DNA of 64,000 bases, taken from NCBI GenBank assembly GCA_963846925.1, contig CAWJXW010000004.1:372001-436000 (forward strand), written 5' to 3'. The notes under the pieces are model-generated. The model did not search any database, was not told the DNA's origin, and saw only the letters and a program-made list of their open reading frames with translations. Made by a program: the position numbers and the translations under genes. Positions 47,601 through 57,638 of this stretch are shown one piece after another. The stretch is from JAQBQB01 sp963846925. Its GTDB lineage: Bacteria > Gemmatimonadota > Gemmatimonadetes > Gemmatimonadales > Gemmatimonadaceae. How positions within the stretch are numbered: the first letter of the stretch is position 1; every line of letters starts with the position of its first letter.

Positions 47601-49775
47601 GGCATACTCGGGAACGTGCGCGTCGCTCTCCACACGCACCGCCCGCTGCGCGGTGTCCAGCGGCGTCAGCTCGCGATACCCGCGCTCGATGACGCGCAGG
47701 TTGTCGGCGACCACGCGCTCGCCGAGCTTGGCGAACTTCTTCGCAGCTGTTCGCGGATGCCGGCGAACAGCTTCGCTTCGTCCAAGCCCGTGCCGTTCCG
47801 CGAGCGGCGACACGGCGAAGAACGCGCCCATGAACGCGGCGCCCTGCATCCGATAGCGCAGCTCGACGTCCGACGCCTCGCTGCCGGCGATCGCGAACCC
47901 GTCGAGCAGATATACGCGGATCTTCCGTATCGATGATCTCGCGCTGCGCCGACGCCGGCAGCGCAGCCCAGCATCGTCGGGCGTGCGATCGCTCTGCAGC
48001 ACGAACGCGCCGCCGTCGGCCAGGCCGGCGAGCGGATTCGAGTGACGGAAGACGTTCGGATCCGGCGACAGCACGACGTCGACGTGCTTCAGCTCGCAGT
48101 TGAGACGGATCGGCTCGTGCGCGAACGTCGCGTAGAACGTCGTGGGCTGCCCCTTCTTCTCCGAGCCGTACTTCGGATTCGCCTTGATCTCGAGGTGGAG
48201 CAGGTCGAACACCGTCGCCGCGAGATTCTTTCCCATCGTGATCGCGCCCCACCCGCCCACGGAGTGGATGCGCACCGCCACCGATCCCGTCGGGAGCAGG
48301 TTCACGTTGCCGGCGCTCGGCAGCGACAGCTCGCTCGAGCTTCGGATAGGCGTCGCGCAGCTGCTCCTGCCAGATCTGGAGCTTCGGAAGCCGCGTGGCC
48401 GGACGCAGGAAGTCGATGCCGAGGTAGAACTGCCGGCGCTGCGCGCCGTCCGGCAGCATGTTCTCGACCGCGGCGATGATGTCGCCGGGCTGGAGGTCGC
48501 GGCTGCCGAGGCCGAAGCAGCCGGAGTAGAACTCCGGCATCTCGGTGGCGAGCACGCGCTCGACGCCGGCATGCGGCAGCGGCGCCGTCTTCGCGGCGCG
48601 GCCGTTCTCGAGCGCCTTGCTCATCGCGGCGCGGATCTCGCGCAGCAGCGGCGCGTCCACGGCGAGCGGCTGATCGACGCGCTCGAGCACCACGACGCCG
48701 CGCTTGCCGCGAAGCGCGCGCGACACGAGATCCGCCGGGAACGGGCGGAACATCGTGACGTCGAGCACGCCGACGCGCAGCTTCTGCGTCTCGCGCAGAT
48801 AGTCCGCGACCGCCTCGGCGTTGCGCGACGACGGAGCCCTGGCCCGCGATCACGTACTCCGCGTCGTCGAGCCTGTAGCCCTGCACGCGCGCGTAGCGGC
48901 GCCCGGTGAGCTCGGCGAACTCCGCGAACGCGCGATCGGTGAGCGCCGCGACGTGATCGAAGTAGAACGGCCGCTGCGCCGCGACGCCCTGCGCGTAGCT
49001 GTCCTGGTTCTGCACGACACCGAGCATCGCCGGGTAGTCGACGTCGAACAGCTCCGGAATCCGGCGGCGCGTCTCGCCGAACACCAGGCGCTGCGCCGGC
49101 GTCGGCGACTCGATCTCGTCGGACGGGTCGCCGAGGTACGCCTTGATCAGCTCGCGCTCCGGCAAGCAGCAGCGACTCGATCACGTGGCTCGTCAGGAAC
49201 CCGTCCTGCGCGCAGATGCCCGGATTGAGCGACAGCTCGGCGATGCGGTGCGCGATCAGGTTGAGATCGGCCGCGCCCTGCACGTCCTTGGCGAAGAGCT
49301 GGAAGAAGCCCGGTGTCGTCGACGGCGTGATAGTCGTCGTGGCCCGCGTGCACGTTGAGCGCGTGCTTCGTCATCGCGCGCGCCGCGACGTTGAGCACGT
49401 ACGTGAGTCGCTTGCCGACCGCGGCGTACAGCGACTCGTGCATGTAGGCGATGCCCTGCCCGCTCGAGAAGTTCGCCGCGCGCAGACCCGATCATGCTCA
49501 TGCCCGCCGTGACGGCGGCGGCCGCGTGCTCGCCCTCGGGCTCGAAGAACAGCAGGCGCCGGCCGTTCACGTTGCGCTGGCCGTCGGCCACGGCGGCCGC
49601 CCAGCCTTCGCCCATCTGCGTCGACGGCGTGATCGGATAGGCGCCGGCGGCTTCGCTCGCCGGCGGTCTCCATCGCGACCACGGCGCTGCTGCCGTCGAG
49701 CGCGCGTCGGAGACCCGGGAATTTCGGCTTGGCGGTCGCGGTCGGTGTCGGCGCGAACGTGGGCCAGAGCTTCAT
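44680..49775 (-). CDS. nifJ: NifJ-type pyruvate (2-oxoacid):ferredoxin oxidoreductase with C-terminal extension (many frameshifts)
   Basis: One fused chain of about 1,700 residues once frames are joined; classical NifJ has about 1,170-1,200. Order: domain I with AYPITPSTQMGEGWA, domain II/VI (GVLDVTMFRPFPADLVSRAL), gamma-like domain (VRIHSVGGWGAITMGKNLAA), two ferredoxin clusters (CTGCAQCWTQCP, CKGCNLCVAVCPDGA), and the thiamine-diphosphate domain with GDGACMGCGEKTAVH, STGCSSVWG, GGDGAMLDIGFQNLSRLL and VYSNTGGQACT. An extra C-terminal part of roughly 340 residues has a coiled segment (YEAKLAELPKVIARRMADVL) and one more cluster motif (CTSCNECTNLNGR with CPVGIIHPG). The start overlaps the rnfB stop. 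It feeds reduced ferredoxin to Rnf. Confidence 0.88.
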
Positions 49776-50648
49776 GATCGTGCACTCCCGGTGAGTGCCG
49801 GCGCGGCGTCGACGGCCGGTCGCGACGCGAATGGCGCGCCCTCGAGCCAGACGATCGCTCCCGTCGGGCAGCGCCGCGATCGCCGACGGGGTCGGCGAGC
49901 GCGTTGCTGCTCGTAGTGCACACGGGCCACGCCGCGCTCGATGCGTGATGAGGCCCGGCGCGGCGTCGGCGACGCATTTGCCGCAGGCGGTGCAGGCGAC
50001 CGCGCATGACGCGAGCGCCTCGTCGCCTTCGATCAGGCTCTTGCACTGCACCAGCAGCTTCTGATCGAGCGGGACGATCTCGAACAGATCCTTCGGGCAC
50101 GCGTCACGCAGTCGCCGCACGCCGTGCACTGCGCGAGTCGACGACCGGCAGCCCGAAATCGATTCATCGTGATCGCGCCGAACGTGCACGCCGTGGCGCA
50201 GTCGCCGAAGCCGAGGCAGCCCCACGCGCAGCCTTTGCCGCCGCCGGCGACCGCCGCCGCCGCGCGCGCAGTTCCTCAAGCCGCGATACTCGGCCTGCTG
50301 CATCGCGACGTTGCTGCCGCCGGCGCAGAAGCAGCCGCGCGACGCTTCTTGTTCGCCTGGCCGGCGTCGACGCCGAGGTAGCTGGCGATGAGCGCGGCGC
50401 CCTCTTCGTTGATCACGTTGCAGCCGGCCGGCTGCGACCTTGCCGGCGACGGCTTGCTCGGCGAAGCCGCGGCAGCCCGGGAAGCCCGCACGCGCCGCAG
50501 TTCGCGCCCGGGCAGCATCGACGGCCACGGCATCGATGCGCGGATCTTCCCACACGCGAAGCTTCCAATACGCGAGCGCGATGAAGATGGCGAACACCAG
50601 TCCCACGCCACCGAGGATCTCGACCGAGCGAATGAGCGGCGAGAGCAT
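49772..50648 (-). CDS. rnfB: Rnf complex subunit B, polyferredoxin (several frameshifts)
   Basis: The start at 50648 follows GAGGAAA. The N-terminal helix (ILGGVGLVFAIFIALAYWKL) is followed by a [4Fe-4S] domain: removing one G from each of two GGG runs near 50510 and 50490 restores LPGANCGACGFPGCRGFAEQ. Later parts are CNVINEEGAALIASYLGV, NCARGGGG, ACPKDLFEIVPLDQKLLVQC, SLIEGDEALASCAVACTACG and the end CPTGAIVWLEG. RnfB takes electrons from ferredoxin and hands them to the complex. Its gene is separated from rnfC by the nifJ-type gene, an unusual order. The stop overlaps the nifJ start (ATGA). Confidence 0.88.
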
Positions 50649-50658
50649 CGGCGTTTCC

Positions 50659-51671
50659 TCATTGCACGCCGAGGCCGGACGCGTCGAGGAGCCAGGCGGC
50701 GAGGCGATCGGCCGGATCGTCCGGATCCGGCGGGCACGAGCGATTCGACCGGCGCACGCCTCCAGCGACGGACGCTCGGCGAGCGCGTCGAGCTGTCGTA
50801 AGCTCCTCGATCTGCTGCCATGCGCTCGAGCCGCCGAGCGGCTTGCGCGGCGACGTCGCCGGCCGGTTCCAGATGCGCAGTCGCTGCCACGCGGCGCGCC
50901 CGCCGTTTGGATCGTGGACGAAGCACGCGGCCGGTCGGCGGCACGAGCGCCATGACCGCCGGCCCGTCGAATCTCGCGAAGACGTCGAGCGCCGGTCGCG
51001 TCGGCGGTCTGAAGCACGAACGTGCCCGGCGTGACGAGCCGCACGAGCGGCGCCGGCGCGCACGGTCCGTCGACGACGAGGACGATGTGCACCGCGCCGT
51101 CGAGGAAGTCGGCGAGCCCGCCGGCGTGCAGGTCGGCGCCATCGACGCGAACGACGAGCGGCGGCGCAGCCCGACGCTCGCTCCTGCCCCACTGCTCGAA
51201 TTCCAGCGTTTCGATCGAGGTCAGCGTGCCGCTCGCTTTCGAAGCGTCCGGCGCGGACCAGCTCGACCGTCGCCGCAGCGCCGAACGCGCGTCCGAGTTG
51301 GGCGAAGCGCACGCGGCGACAGCCGACCGAAGGTCGCCTCCGCGCGGCACGTCGACGACGAACGCGCCGTCGTCGCCGGCGGCAAGCGCCCGAAGCACGT
51401 TCGCGGCCGCATTCGACGCGAATGCGTCGCGAGTAGTCGAGCGCGGCGTTCGGTGCGTCAGGGCGGCGAAGCGCGCCGCGTCGATCCGGGCGCCGCCGAA
51501 TCGTCCCAGCTCGAGCGCTGCGCGCTCCGCGCCGCCCCCCGCGGCGAGGATCGCCTTCGCGTGCTCGTGAGCCGCGATGACGGCGGAGCGATACGCTGCT
51601 CGTTGGCGCGCGGTGGCCTCCAGCGCGATTCGAAGCCGATCCTCGGGCGGCGACAGCTTCTCAGACGGCAT
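50659..51671 (-). CDS. Unknown protein encoded inside the KOR-Rnf operon (frameshifts)
   Basis: About 337 residues when frames are joined. The N-terminal helical part is clear (ATARQRAAYRSAVIAAHEHA, ERAALELGRFGGARIDAARF). The middle reads GAFVVDVPRGGDLRSAVAAC, VRFAQLGRAFGAAATVELVR, LTSIETLEFEQWGRSERRAA, LVVRVDGADLHAGGLADFLD and VHIVLVVDGPCAPAPLVRLV; the end is DPADRLAAWLLDASGLGVQ. There is no Cys cluster, membrane helix or signal peptide. Start and stop overlap korB (11 bases) and abut rnfB, so it is surely in the operon. No family is recognised; the beta-alpha text in the middle recalls a Rossmann-like or nucleotide-binding fold, which is only a guess. Confidence 0.6.
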
Positions 51672-52623
51672 ACTTGTCGAGCTCCCGCTCGAGGAGCGCG
51701 ATGCGCTCGGTGGCCGAGACTTTGTGCGACGCGGCGGATGTCGTCGTAGCGCGGCCGCGTCTCGTCGCGGAAGAACACGCCGAGCCGGATGCGATCGACG
51801 TCGTCGGCGAGCGGCCCGGCCGCGCTCAGGTCCGACGGGTTGTGCGCGACGCGGGCGCGATAGATGGCGTCGAGCTCGGGCACCAGCACACCGTCGTCGT
51901 GCACGAGCAGCTCGACGAGGCTCGGGTCCTTCACCGCACGCTCGATAGATCGACTGCGTGTACATCGGGCAGCGTTGGAGGATTCGAACGAACGCCAGGC
52001 CTTTGTGCTCGTAGGCGGCGCGCAGCGTCGCGTAGAGATGCGCCGGAATCCACTCGGCCGTCTGCGCGACGAACGACACGTTCGTCGTGCCGAGCATCGT
52101 CGAAAGCGGATTGAGCGGCGGCAGGAAGCTGCCCGTCCGGTTGCGTGTTGGTCTTGAACCCCCGCGGCGTCGTCGGCGACGTCTGCTTCTTGGTGAGGCC
52201 GTAGATGCTGTTGTCGAGCAGCATCGCGACCATGTGCGTGTTGTAGCGAATCGCGTGGACCCAGTGCGCGGCGCCGATCGAGCAACAGTCGCCGTCGCCC
52301 ATCACGACGAACACGGTGAGGTCGGGCCGATGAAGCTTGATGCCCGTCGCGACGGGAAGCGCTCGTCCGTGAATGCCGTGGAATCCGTAGGTCTTGAGAT
52401 AGTGCGGGAACCGGCTCGAGCAGCCGATGCCCGACACGAATACGGTCTGCTCGGGCTTGAGCTGTTCGGCGACGAGCAGGCGCTCGACCGCCGTGAGCAC
52501 CGAGTGGTCGCCGCAGCCGGGACACCAGCGCGCAACCGGGCCCTCGTAGTCTCCGAGCTCGTATTCGCGTTCGTCGGCGCCCAGCGGTCCGCAGCCGACG
52601 ACGGTGCATGAGAATTCGCTCAT
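51661..52623 (-). CDS. korB: 2-oxoacid:ferredoxin oxidoreductase beta subunit (frameshifts)
   Basis: About 320 residues. The Fe-S ligands start with ARWCPGCGDHSVLTAVERLL. Thiamine diphosphate and magnesium bind at FVVMGDGDCCSIGAAHWVHA with NSIYGLTKKQTSPTT. The later parts TAEWIPAHLYATLRAAYEHK, LAFVRILQRCPMYTQ and the C-terminal ATERIALLERELDKYAV are in other frames. It pairs with the KorA gene directly upstream (ATGA overlap). The motif set is that of 2-oxoglutarate-type enzymes (KorAB), which decarboxylate 2-oxoglutarate to succinyl-CoA and reduce ferredoxin; substrate choice among 2-oxoacids is inferred. Confidence 0.9.
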
Positions 52624-54535
52624 GGCGTGGCCTCCAGTGACGGCTCGGGTAGCGCGCGACGGATCGCGCCGAGGATTGCTCCGGGGCGAAGCGGCTCACC
52701 CGGCACGCGCGTCCAGCAATCGACGTCGACCAGCGTCTCGGCCCGGAGCAGCCAGGCCAGCTGGCCGCGCCGCCGGTTTTCCGTCGGTGATGAACGGATC
52801 CTCGGGATCGTCGCTGTAGTTGATCTCCACCGTCATCACTTTCTTGAAGCGGCGGAAGATGTCCGCCAACCCCGGCTCGAGTGGCGACAGGAAGCCGAGG
52901 TGGAGTGACGACACCGACAGGCCGCCGGCGCGTGCGCGCTCGATGGCTTCCTCGATGGCGCCCTTGGTGCTTCCCCACCCGACGACGAGCAGGTCACCGC
53001 CCTCGGCGTCGCCGTTGACCTTGGGCGGCGTCATCATTTGCCGGAGCACGGCGAGTTTGCGGCTCCGCATCGCCGTCGCCGCGCTGATGGACGCCGGATC
53101 CGTACGCGACTTTGCTGTTCTCGTCGTGGGACAGGCCGGTGACGGTGTACATCCCGCCCGCTTGCCCGGGAATGATTCGCTTCGAGATTCCGAGTTGCGG
53201 GTCCCAGGCGTACGGGCGACTGCCGGGCGCGACCGGCGTGAGGTCCGGCTCGGCTCCTTGCCATTCGGCACGGAGCTCAGGACGCGGGAAGGGTTGCACG
53301 CCGGTCGCGAGATTGGCGTCGCTCAAGACGATGACGACGGTGCGGAATGCCTCGGCGAGCCGCCGCGCGGTGATCACCGAGTGGAAACACTCTTCGATGG
53401 TCGCCGGCGCGATGACAATGCGTGGCGCGTCGCCCGGCTGCGCGAACAGCGCAGCGAGGAGATCCGATTGCTCGACCTTGGTCGGCAGTCCGGTGCTCGG
53501 CCCGCCGCGCTGCACGTCGATCACGACGAGCGGCGTCTCCGTCATGATCGCCAGACCGATGAACTCCGTCTTGAGCGCGAGGCCCGGGCCCGACGTGACG
53601 GTGAACGCGACCTTCCCCGCGTACGACGCGCCGATTGCCACGCCCGCGGCGGCGATTTCGTCTTCCGCCTGGTGCAGAATGCCGCCGAATTTCTCGAACA
53701 CCTCGGCCAGGAAGTGCGAGACGGACGTGGCCGGCGTGATCGGATACATCGCGCACAGCTCCATGCCGGACGCGAGAGCGCCGAGCGCGAGCGCCTCGTT
53801 GCCGTTCATGACGACGAGCGCGCGATCGGGCGCGGCAGGCGCGACGTCGATGCGAAAATCGAGATTCGATTCGGCCCACGTGTAGCCGAGGTGCAGCAGG
53901 GCGGCGTTCCGCTCGTAGACCTCTTCGGACTTCTTGCGGAAGGCGTACGCGATCTGCTCTTCGATCCGCGTCAGGTCGCGCGAGTAGATGTATGCGAGCA
54001 ACCCGAGCGCGAACATGTTCTTGCCCTTGCGCGGGTTGTCGTCGATGGTGAGGCACTGCTCTTCCATCGGTACCGGGATGATCCGATAGCTCGCGGTCGC
54101 GAGCTCGTCCATCGCTTTGTTCCACGCGGCCTGGATGTCCGGGTTCGCGTGCGACGCCCACAGATCCTCGACGAGCACGATCGCGTTCGGCGCGAGCACG
54201 CCAAGGCGGTGGCGTGAGAGCAGGACCTGCTCATTGAAGGCGACGAGGAGATCGACGGCGTCGCCCCAGTTGGTGATCGCGCGCGAACCGATGCGAACAC
54301 GATTCCCGCTCGCTCCTTCAGGCGTCCGCGGCGGCGGCTGAATCTCCGCGGGGATGATCTCGACGGTCCAGACGCCGTTCCCCATCTTCGCGGACACGGC
54401 GCCGAAGATCTGTCCGCACTTCTGCGCGCCTTCGCCGGAATCGGAGACGATTTCTAGCGTATGCTCCGGCAGCGAACGAACGCTGCATGATGCCGCGTTC
54501 GACGCCTCGGGCCACGCTGTGGTCGGCAAAGCCAT
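52620..54535 (-). CDS. korA: 2-oxoacid:ferredoxin oxidoreductase alpha subunit, gamma-alpha fusion (frameshifts near the end)
   Basis: About 640 residues. The N-terminal gamma domain (GEGAQKCGQIFGAVSAKMGN, VRIGSRAITNWGDAVDLLVA) is fused to the alpha domain: ALALGALASGMELCAMYPIT, ATSVSHFLAEVFEKFGG, GPGLALKTEFIGLAIMTETP, IDVQRGGPSTGLPTKVEQSD. After a break near 53090 it continues with LVVGWGSTKGAIEEAIERA and VMTVEINYSDDPEDPFITD. This fused layout is usual for KorA. It is the first gene of the long minus-strand operon; no convincing promoter can be read in the 228 bases upstream. Confidence 0.92.
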
Positions 54536-54763
54536 GGCAGGTCGCTCCGCACGAATGCGATTGTCGGGAGGTTAGCCTTACACACCTCGCCTGACTGTCG
54601 GGCGGGAACCTCGTCGCTGTCGGGGAAACCCTCTTAGGGTCAGGGATCCCGAACCGCCACCAGCGCGATGAGCATGCCGGCCGACGGGTGTTTCCTGATC
54701 GCCAGCGGGGTCGAGATCGATGCGGCTAGCCTGCTGTCTCGCGAATTCGCGTGCTTCAGTCGA

Positions 54764-55240
54764 CTATCTCGGCCGGGCACGCCGCGTTCGCACCCGCAGC
54801 ACATTTCCCACGACGACATCACCCGTCGTCGTAATGCGAGGAGCGACCGACGAAGCGCCTCGCTCCAGGCTCACGTCTTCAATAGCCGACACACGCATCG
54901 TCTCGAGGATCGAAAGGTCCGTGAGCGGCCCTCCGTCGATGGATACCGCCAGCGGCGCCGAGCCACGCGCGTTGAAGAATTCCGGACGTACGCGACGCAG
55001 CGCCGCGAGCACCATGTCACTTTGTCCCTCGCGCGAAAGATCCATCGCGGACACCGTTTGACCGGTGGATGATCGGGACCAGATCTGATCCGACGGCCGG
55101 AATGCGTTCGTCGCACAGCCCGACGCCGATCCGACGACGGCAAACAAGATGGCCACCCGTCCCGCATACGTTCGACGACTCGCAGTCGAGGCGCGGCGAT
55201 ACGGATGGCGCGCTTCCCACTTGACGATTTGTCTGGACAT
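54764..55240 (-). CDS. Small lipoprotein with TonB-plug-like domain
   Basis: 158 residues from an ATG at 55240 preceded by GAGGAG. The lipobox is VGSASGC with acyl-Cys near residue 42. The mature part has the fold text of a receptor plug without a barrel: VLAALRRVRPEFFNARGSAP, LAVSIDGGPLTDLSILETMR, SAIEDVSLERGASSVAPRIT, GDVVVGNVLRVRTRRA. Stand-alone plug-like lipoproteins are common in Gemmatimonadota and have no known role. It is separated from korA by 228 bases in which no gene is seen. Confidence 0.7.
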   Translation of the reverse strand: MSRQIVKWEARHPYRRASTASRRTYAGRVAILFAVVGSASGCATNAFRPSDQIWSRSSTGQTVSAMDLSREGQSDMVLAALRRVRPEFFNARGSAPLAVSIDGGPLTDLSILETMRVSAIEDVSLERGASSVAPRITTTGDVVVGNVLRVRTRRARPR

Positions 55241-55319
55241 CGATCGCTCCTCGACTTGTGTCGGTTTTGGCAGCTCGGACCGACGCCGTCGGTTGGGCTG
55301 CACGCGGGCCCAAACACAC

Positions 55320-55675
55320 ACACGCGATCTCGCTTCACGACCCGACATTCTTCGGGCGTTACCGGTCGCGGCGGGAAGTCGTGCTCGGGGCGTATGGCGG
55401 CCAGCTCGCCTCGTTCGAGCGGGTCTTCTCCCCGCGCGGCACCGACGGGCTTCCGGTCCCCATGTTCGATCGCACGACAGGCCGGTGGACTCGGCGGTGA
55501 TCGCGTATTGGAGGGAGCACTACGACGTGGCCGAACACCTCCGTCGCCACTGGCCGGAGCTCAGGCGTGATCTCGACGGAAAAATCCACCTGACGGTGGG
55601 CACGAACGACACCTTCTATCTCGACGGTGCGGCGCACCGGTTGGAAGCGACGATGAAGGCGCTGGGGACTACTGG
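55320..55675 (+). pseudogene. C-terminal fragment of an esterase-like alpha/beta hydrolase
   Basis: Two frames together read GGQLASFERVFSPRGTDGLP, VPMFDRTTGR, then DSAVIAYWREHYDVAEHLRR, LDGKIHLTVGTNDTFYLDGA and HRLEATMKALG, the C-terminal end of an enterochelin-esterase-like family. The nucleophile-bearing first half is absent: upstream lies the promoter region of the divergent lipoprotein. The frame changes near 55488. It overlaps the end of the next gene on the other strand. It is best read as a broken remnant. Confidence 0.65.
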
Positions 55676-55676
55676 T

Positions 55677-56075
55677 TTAGGGACTAGACGGAAGCTTTCC
55701 CGCGCACTTCGCGACGAGCTTCGTCTGATCCTTCATGCCGTCGTCCGTCGGGCTCGTGTTGTCCTCGTGCGCACCCGCCGTCGCCGGAACAACTCTGAGC
55801 ATCGTGTGGCCGTCGTCCCCGCGGTACACGCTCACGGTTTGCTGATCGTAGTCGGTGTCGGTGCCGAGGACGTGGCGTCGCAGCCGTCTCGCGCGAACGA
55901 ACCCTGAGGAGCGATCCGCCGCGGTGATCGTGTACTGCATGTCATTGAGCGACCGGAGCGCGCACTCGTAGGTCTGATCGACCGATGTCGTCGTGTCCAC
56001 CGGAAGCACGACGGGCGGATTGATGATGCAGGCGACGCACGCGACCAGCGGCGTCAGAAACGACAAACGGCGCAT
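55677..56075 (-). CDS. Small lipoprotein of unknown function
   Basis: 132 residues. Lipoprotein signal LTPLVACVACIINPP (acyl-Cys probably 16). The mature chain reads YECALRSLNDMQYTITAADR, SSGFVRARRLRR and TVSYRGDD-like strands up to LRVVPATAGAHEDN, resembling small periplasmic alpha-beta domains of the kind that assay residue pairs for cell-envelope stress. No family is recognised. Its stop lies against the esterase remnant. Confidence 0.6.
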   Translation of the reverse strand: MRRLSFLTPLVACVACIINPPVVLPVDTTTSVDQTYECALRSLNDMQYTITAADRSSGFVRARRLRRHVLGTDTDYDQQTVSVYRGDDGHTMLRVVPATAGAHEDNTSPTDDGMKDQTKLVAKCAGKLPSSP

Positions 56076-56204
56076 GACGATTCTGTGGTTGCAGGGGAGG
56101 TCATTGCGCCCAGCGTCGAACGCCTTCCGATGACTACCTGTCGGCCAGCCGCGGTGTTCCCGCTTGTGGGGGGAGACTCGAAGGAAACCGGACGCGCGGC
56201 TCCG

Positions 56205-56922
56205 TCATCGTGGCGCACCGCCGTCCACAGCGACCAGAAGACGGGCGAACCGGGGGTCGGACCAGATCGTCTCGAACGACGGGTCGGTGTGCACGTATGG
56301 GTCGAGCGCCTTGTTGTGTGCGAATGCTTGTTGGAGGAGATCGATGGCCTCGTCGCCGTGGCCGCGCAACGCGGCGACGCGCGCGCGCTCGGCGAGCAAC
56401 TCCGCCAACAGGCCGCCGGACGCGCGATCGATCGCAACGCGCAGCCGGCGGTCAAGCCGCGTGAGCGTCGCCGTATCGCCACTGTGTGCAGCGGCGAGCG
56501 CCTCGTAGCGAACCCACCGCGATGAATCGGCGGTCGAGGCGAGCAGCGTCGCCACTCGCGACCGGAGCTCCGGCCAGGCCCGAACCGAGGCCAGCATCCA
56601 GCACAATCCGGCCACCGACGGCTCTTCCGCCCCGCGCTCCCCCGTTGGCAACGAGGCATACCACCGCAGCGCGCGGTCGCGGATATGCGGGACCCCGTCG
56701 CCGTGTCCGTGTGCCGCGGCCTCGCTCGACGCCACGCCCCATCACCGACGCGGCGTCATATTCGCCGATGGCGGGCAGCCGCAGCGCCTCGTCCAACAGG
56801 GAATCGAGCTGGCCCGGCGTGCCCGCACGCACCAGGTAACGAGCGTCGGCATCCGCGATTCCCATGTTGTGCGGCCAGGCGCGGGCGCCGGCGGCCACGT
56901 CCTTCCGCGCCGCGCTTACGTC
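56205..56922 (-). pseudogene. 5'-truncated TPR-repeat protein (C-terminal part of an AfsR/SARP or kinase-type regulator)
   Basis: The first frame reads GIADADARYLVRAGTPGQLD, SLLDEALRLPAIGEYDAASV. After a shift near 56735 it continues with RDRALRWYASLPTGERGAEE, SGDTATLTRLDRRLRVAIDR, RVAALRGHGDEAIDLLQQAF and the typical end FETIWSDPRFARLLVAVDG. This C terminus is common in TPR-bearing Ser/Thr kinases and BTAD regulators of Gemmatimonadota. The front of the gene is missing: at 56923 the sequence switches abruptly to a sulfotransferase fragment of the opposite strand. Confidence 0.6.
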
Positions 56923-57384
56923 AGTCACCAAGCTCGATTCGCGCACGGGCATCGTCATCTGGCGTCTGGGTGGAACGCACAACCAATTCAGCTTTCAGAA
57001 TGACGCCCGCTCGGGCTTTGCCGGGCAACACGACGTGCAAGTGCTTCCCAATGGACACTTGGTTCTGCTGGACGACCAACTGCACATCGTTCCCGGGCCG
57101 GCGCGCGCTGTCGAGTACGCACTCGATCCGTCGGGGCAAAACGGCCACGCTCGCGTGGCAATACTAGCCCAATCCGCCGATCATCAGTCCGATCATGGGC
57201 TCGGTGCAGCGCCTCACGCGATCGGATGCGACGCTGATCGGATTCGGAGCGGCCGGCCGCGTAGTCGAAGTGGCTCGAGATGGGAGCGTCAGTTGGGCCG
57301 CGACGCTTTCCTCGACTAGTGGCGCGCCCGGCGTTCTACCGCGCCATCCGCCTGGTTTCGCTCTACAGCTACGCGGCGCCCTGA
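56923..57384 (+). pseudogene. 3' fragment of an arylsulfotransferase (ASST) gene, duplicate of 60359-60821
   Basis: The fragment starts abruptly at SVTKLDSRTGIVIWRLGGTH and continues HNQFSFQNDARSGFAGQHDV and LPNGHLVLLDDQLHIVPGPA. It is nearly identical to the 3' end of the intact gene at 60359-61829 but inverted. It has an extra G (four instead of three) near 57135 and, in the corrected frame, TAG where the intact copy has CAG (after WQY), so it is truly inactivated. There is no start codon or 5' part. Confidence 0.85.
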
Positions 57385-57415
57385 TCGCCCTCGAGCGCGA
57401 GCGGACAAGAGAGAA

Positions 57416-57463
57416 GAACTCTGAAATAGGCATGAGCGAACTCTGAGCGCGGCTTGAGCGGCG
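57416..57463 (+). promoter_or_regulatory. Array of four 11-bp-phased TGA(GCG) repeats, left copy
   Basis: The units are CTCTGAAATAG, GCATGAGCGAA, CTCTGAGCGCG and GCTTGAGCGGC; the TGA triplets begin at 57422, 57433, 57444 and 57455, exactly 11 bases apart. Direct repeats at 11-bp spacing are how SARP/AfsR-type regulators bind DNA. The array lies about 180-270 bases upstream of the ADOP permease start. Confidence 0.6.
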
Positions 57464-57468
57464 CGCGA

Positions 57469-57636
57469 CTACGATACCACGCCGAGCGCGGGTGACGCCG
57501 ACGCCGCCCTTCGTCGATAGATCCATCGATCGACGAGTCGCATCACCGAGCGCCGGGCGGGGGACCGACTGAATTGGCGGTCGTGGAGCCGCGCGTACAC
57601 GCCGCCGGCCTCGAGAAGCGTCGCATTCTTGCGCAT
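57469..57636 (-). pseudogene. Remnant of an ABC-transporter ATPase C terminus
   Basis: A 55-codon open frame begins MRKNATLLEAGGVYARLHDR and runs on through QFSRSPARRSVMRLVDRW. The text LLEAGGVYARLHDRQF is the usual very end of MsbA-type ATPases (after the switch His), and nothing of the nucleotide-binding domain precedes it, because the ADOP permease starts divergently here. It is a fragment, although translation of the short frame cannot be excluded. Confidence 0.5.
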
Positions 57637-57638
57637 GT

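Larger units (their letters stand above)
56923..57463 (+). repeat. Inverted ~540-bp repeat, left copy
   Basis: The segment from AGTCACCAAGCTCGAT (56923) to the end of the 11-bp-phased array (57463) matches the complement of 60278-60821 at about 90% by eye, both about 540 bp long. The two copies face each other around the ADOP permease gene. Confidence 0.85.

Noticed and set aside
49371..52097. A 908-residue fused frame across korB, the unknown gene and rnfB
   Set aside because: Composite of several frames with Arg-rich nonsense between true segments; the overlaps ATG/TGA show separate genes.
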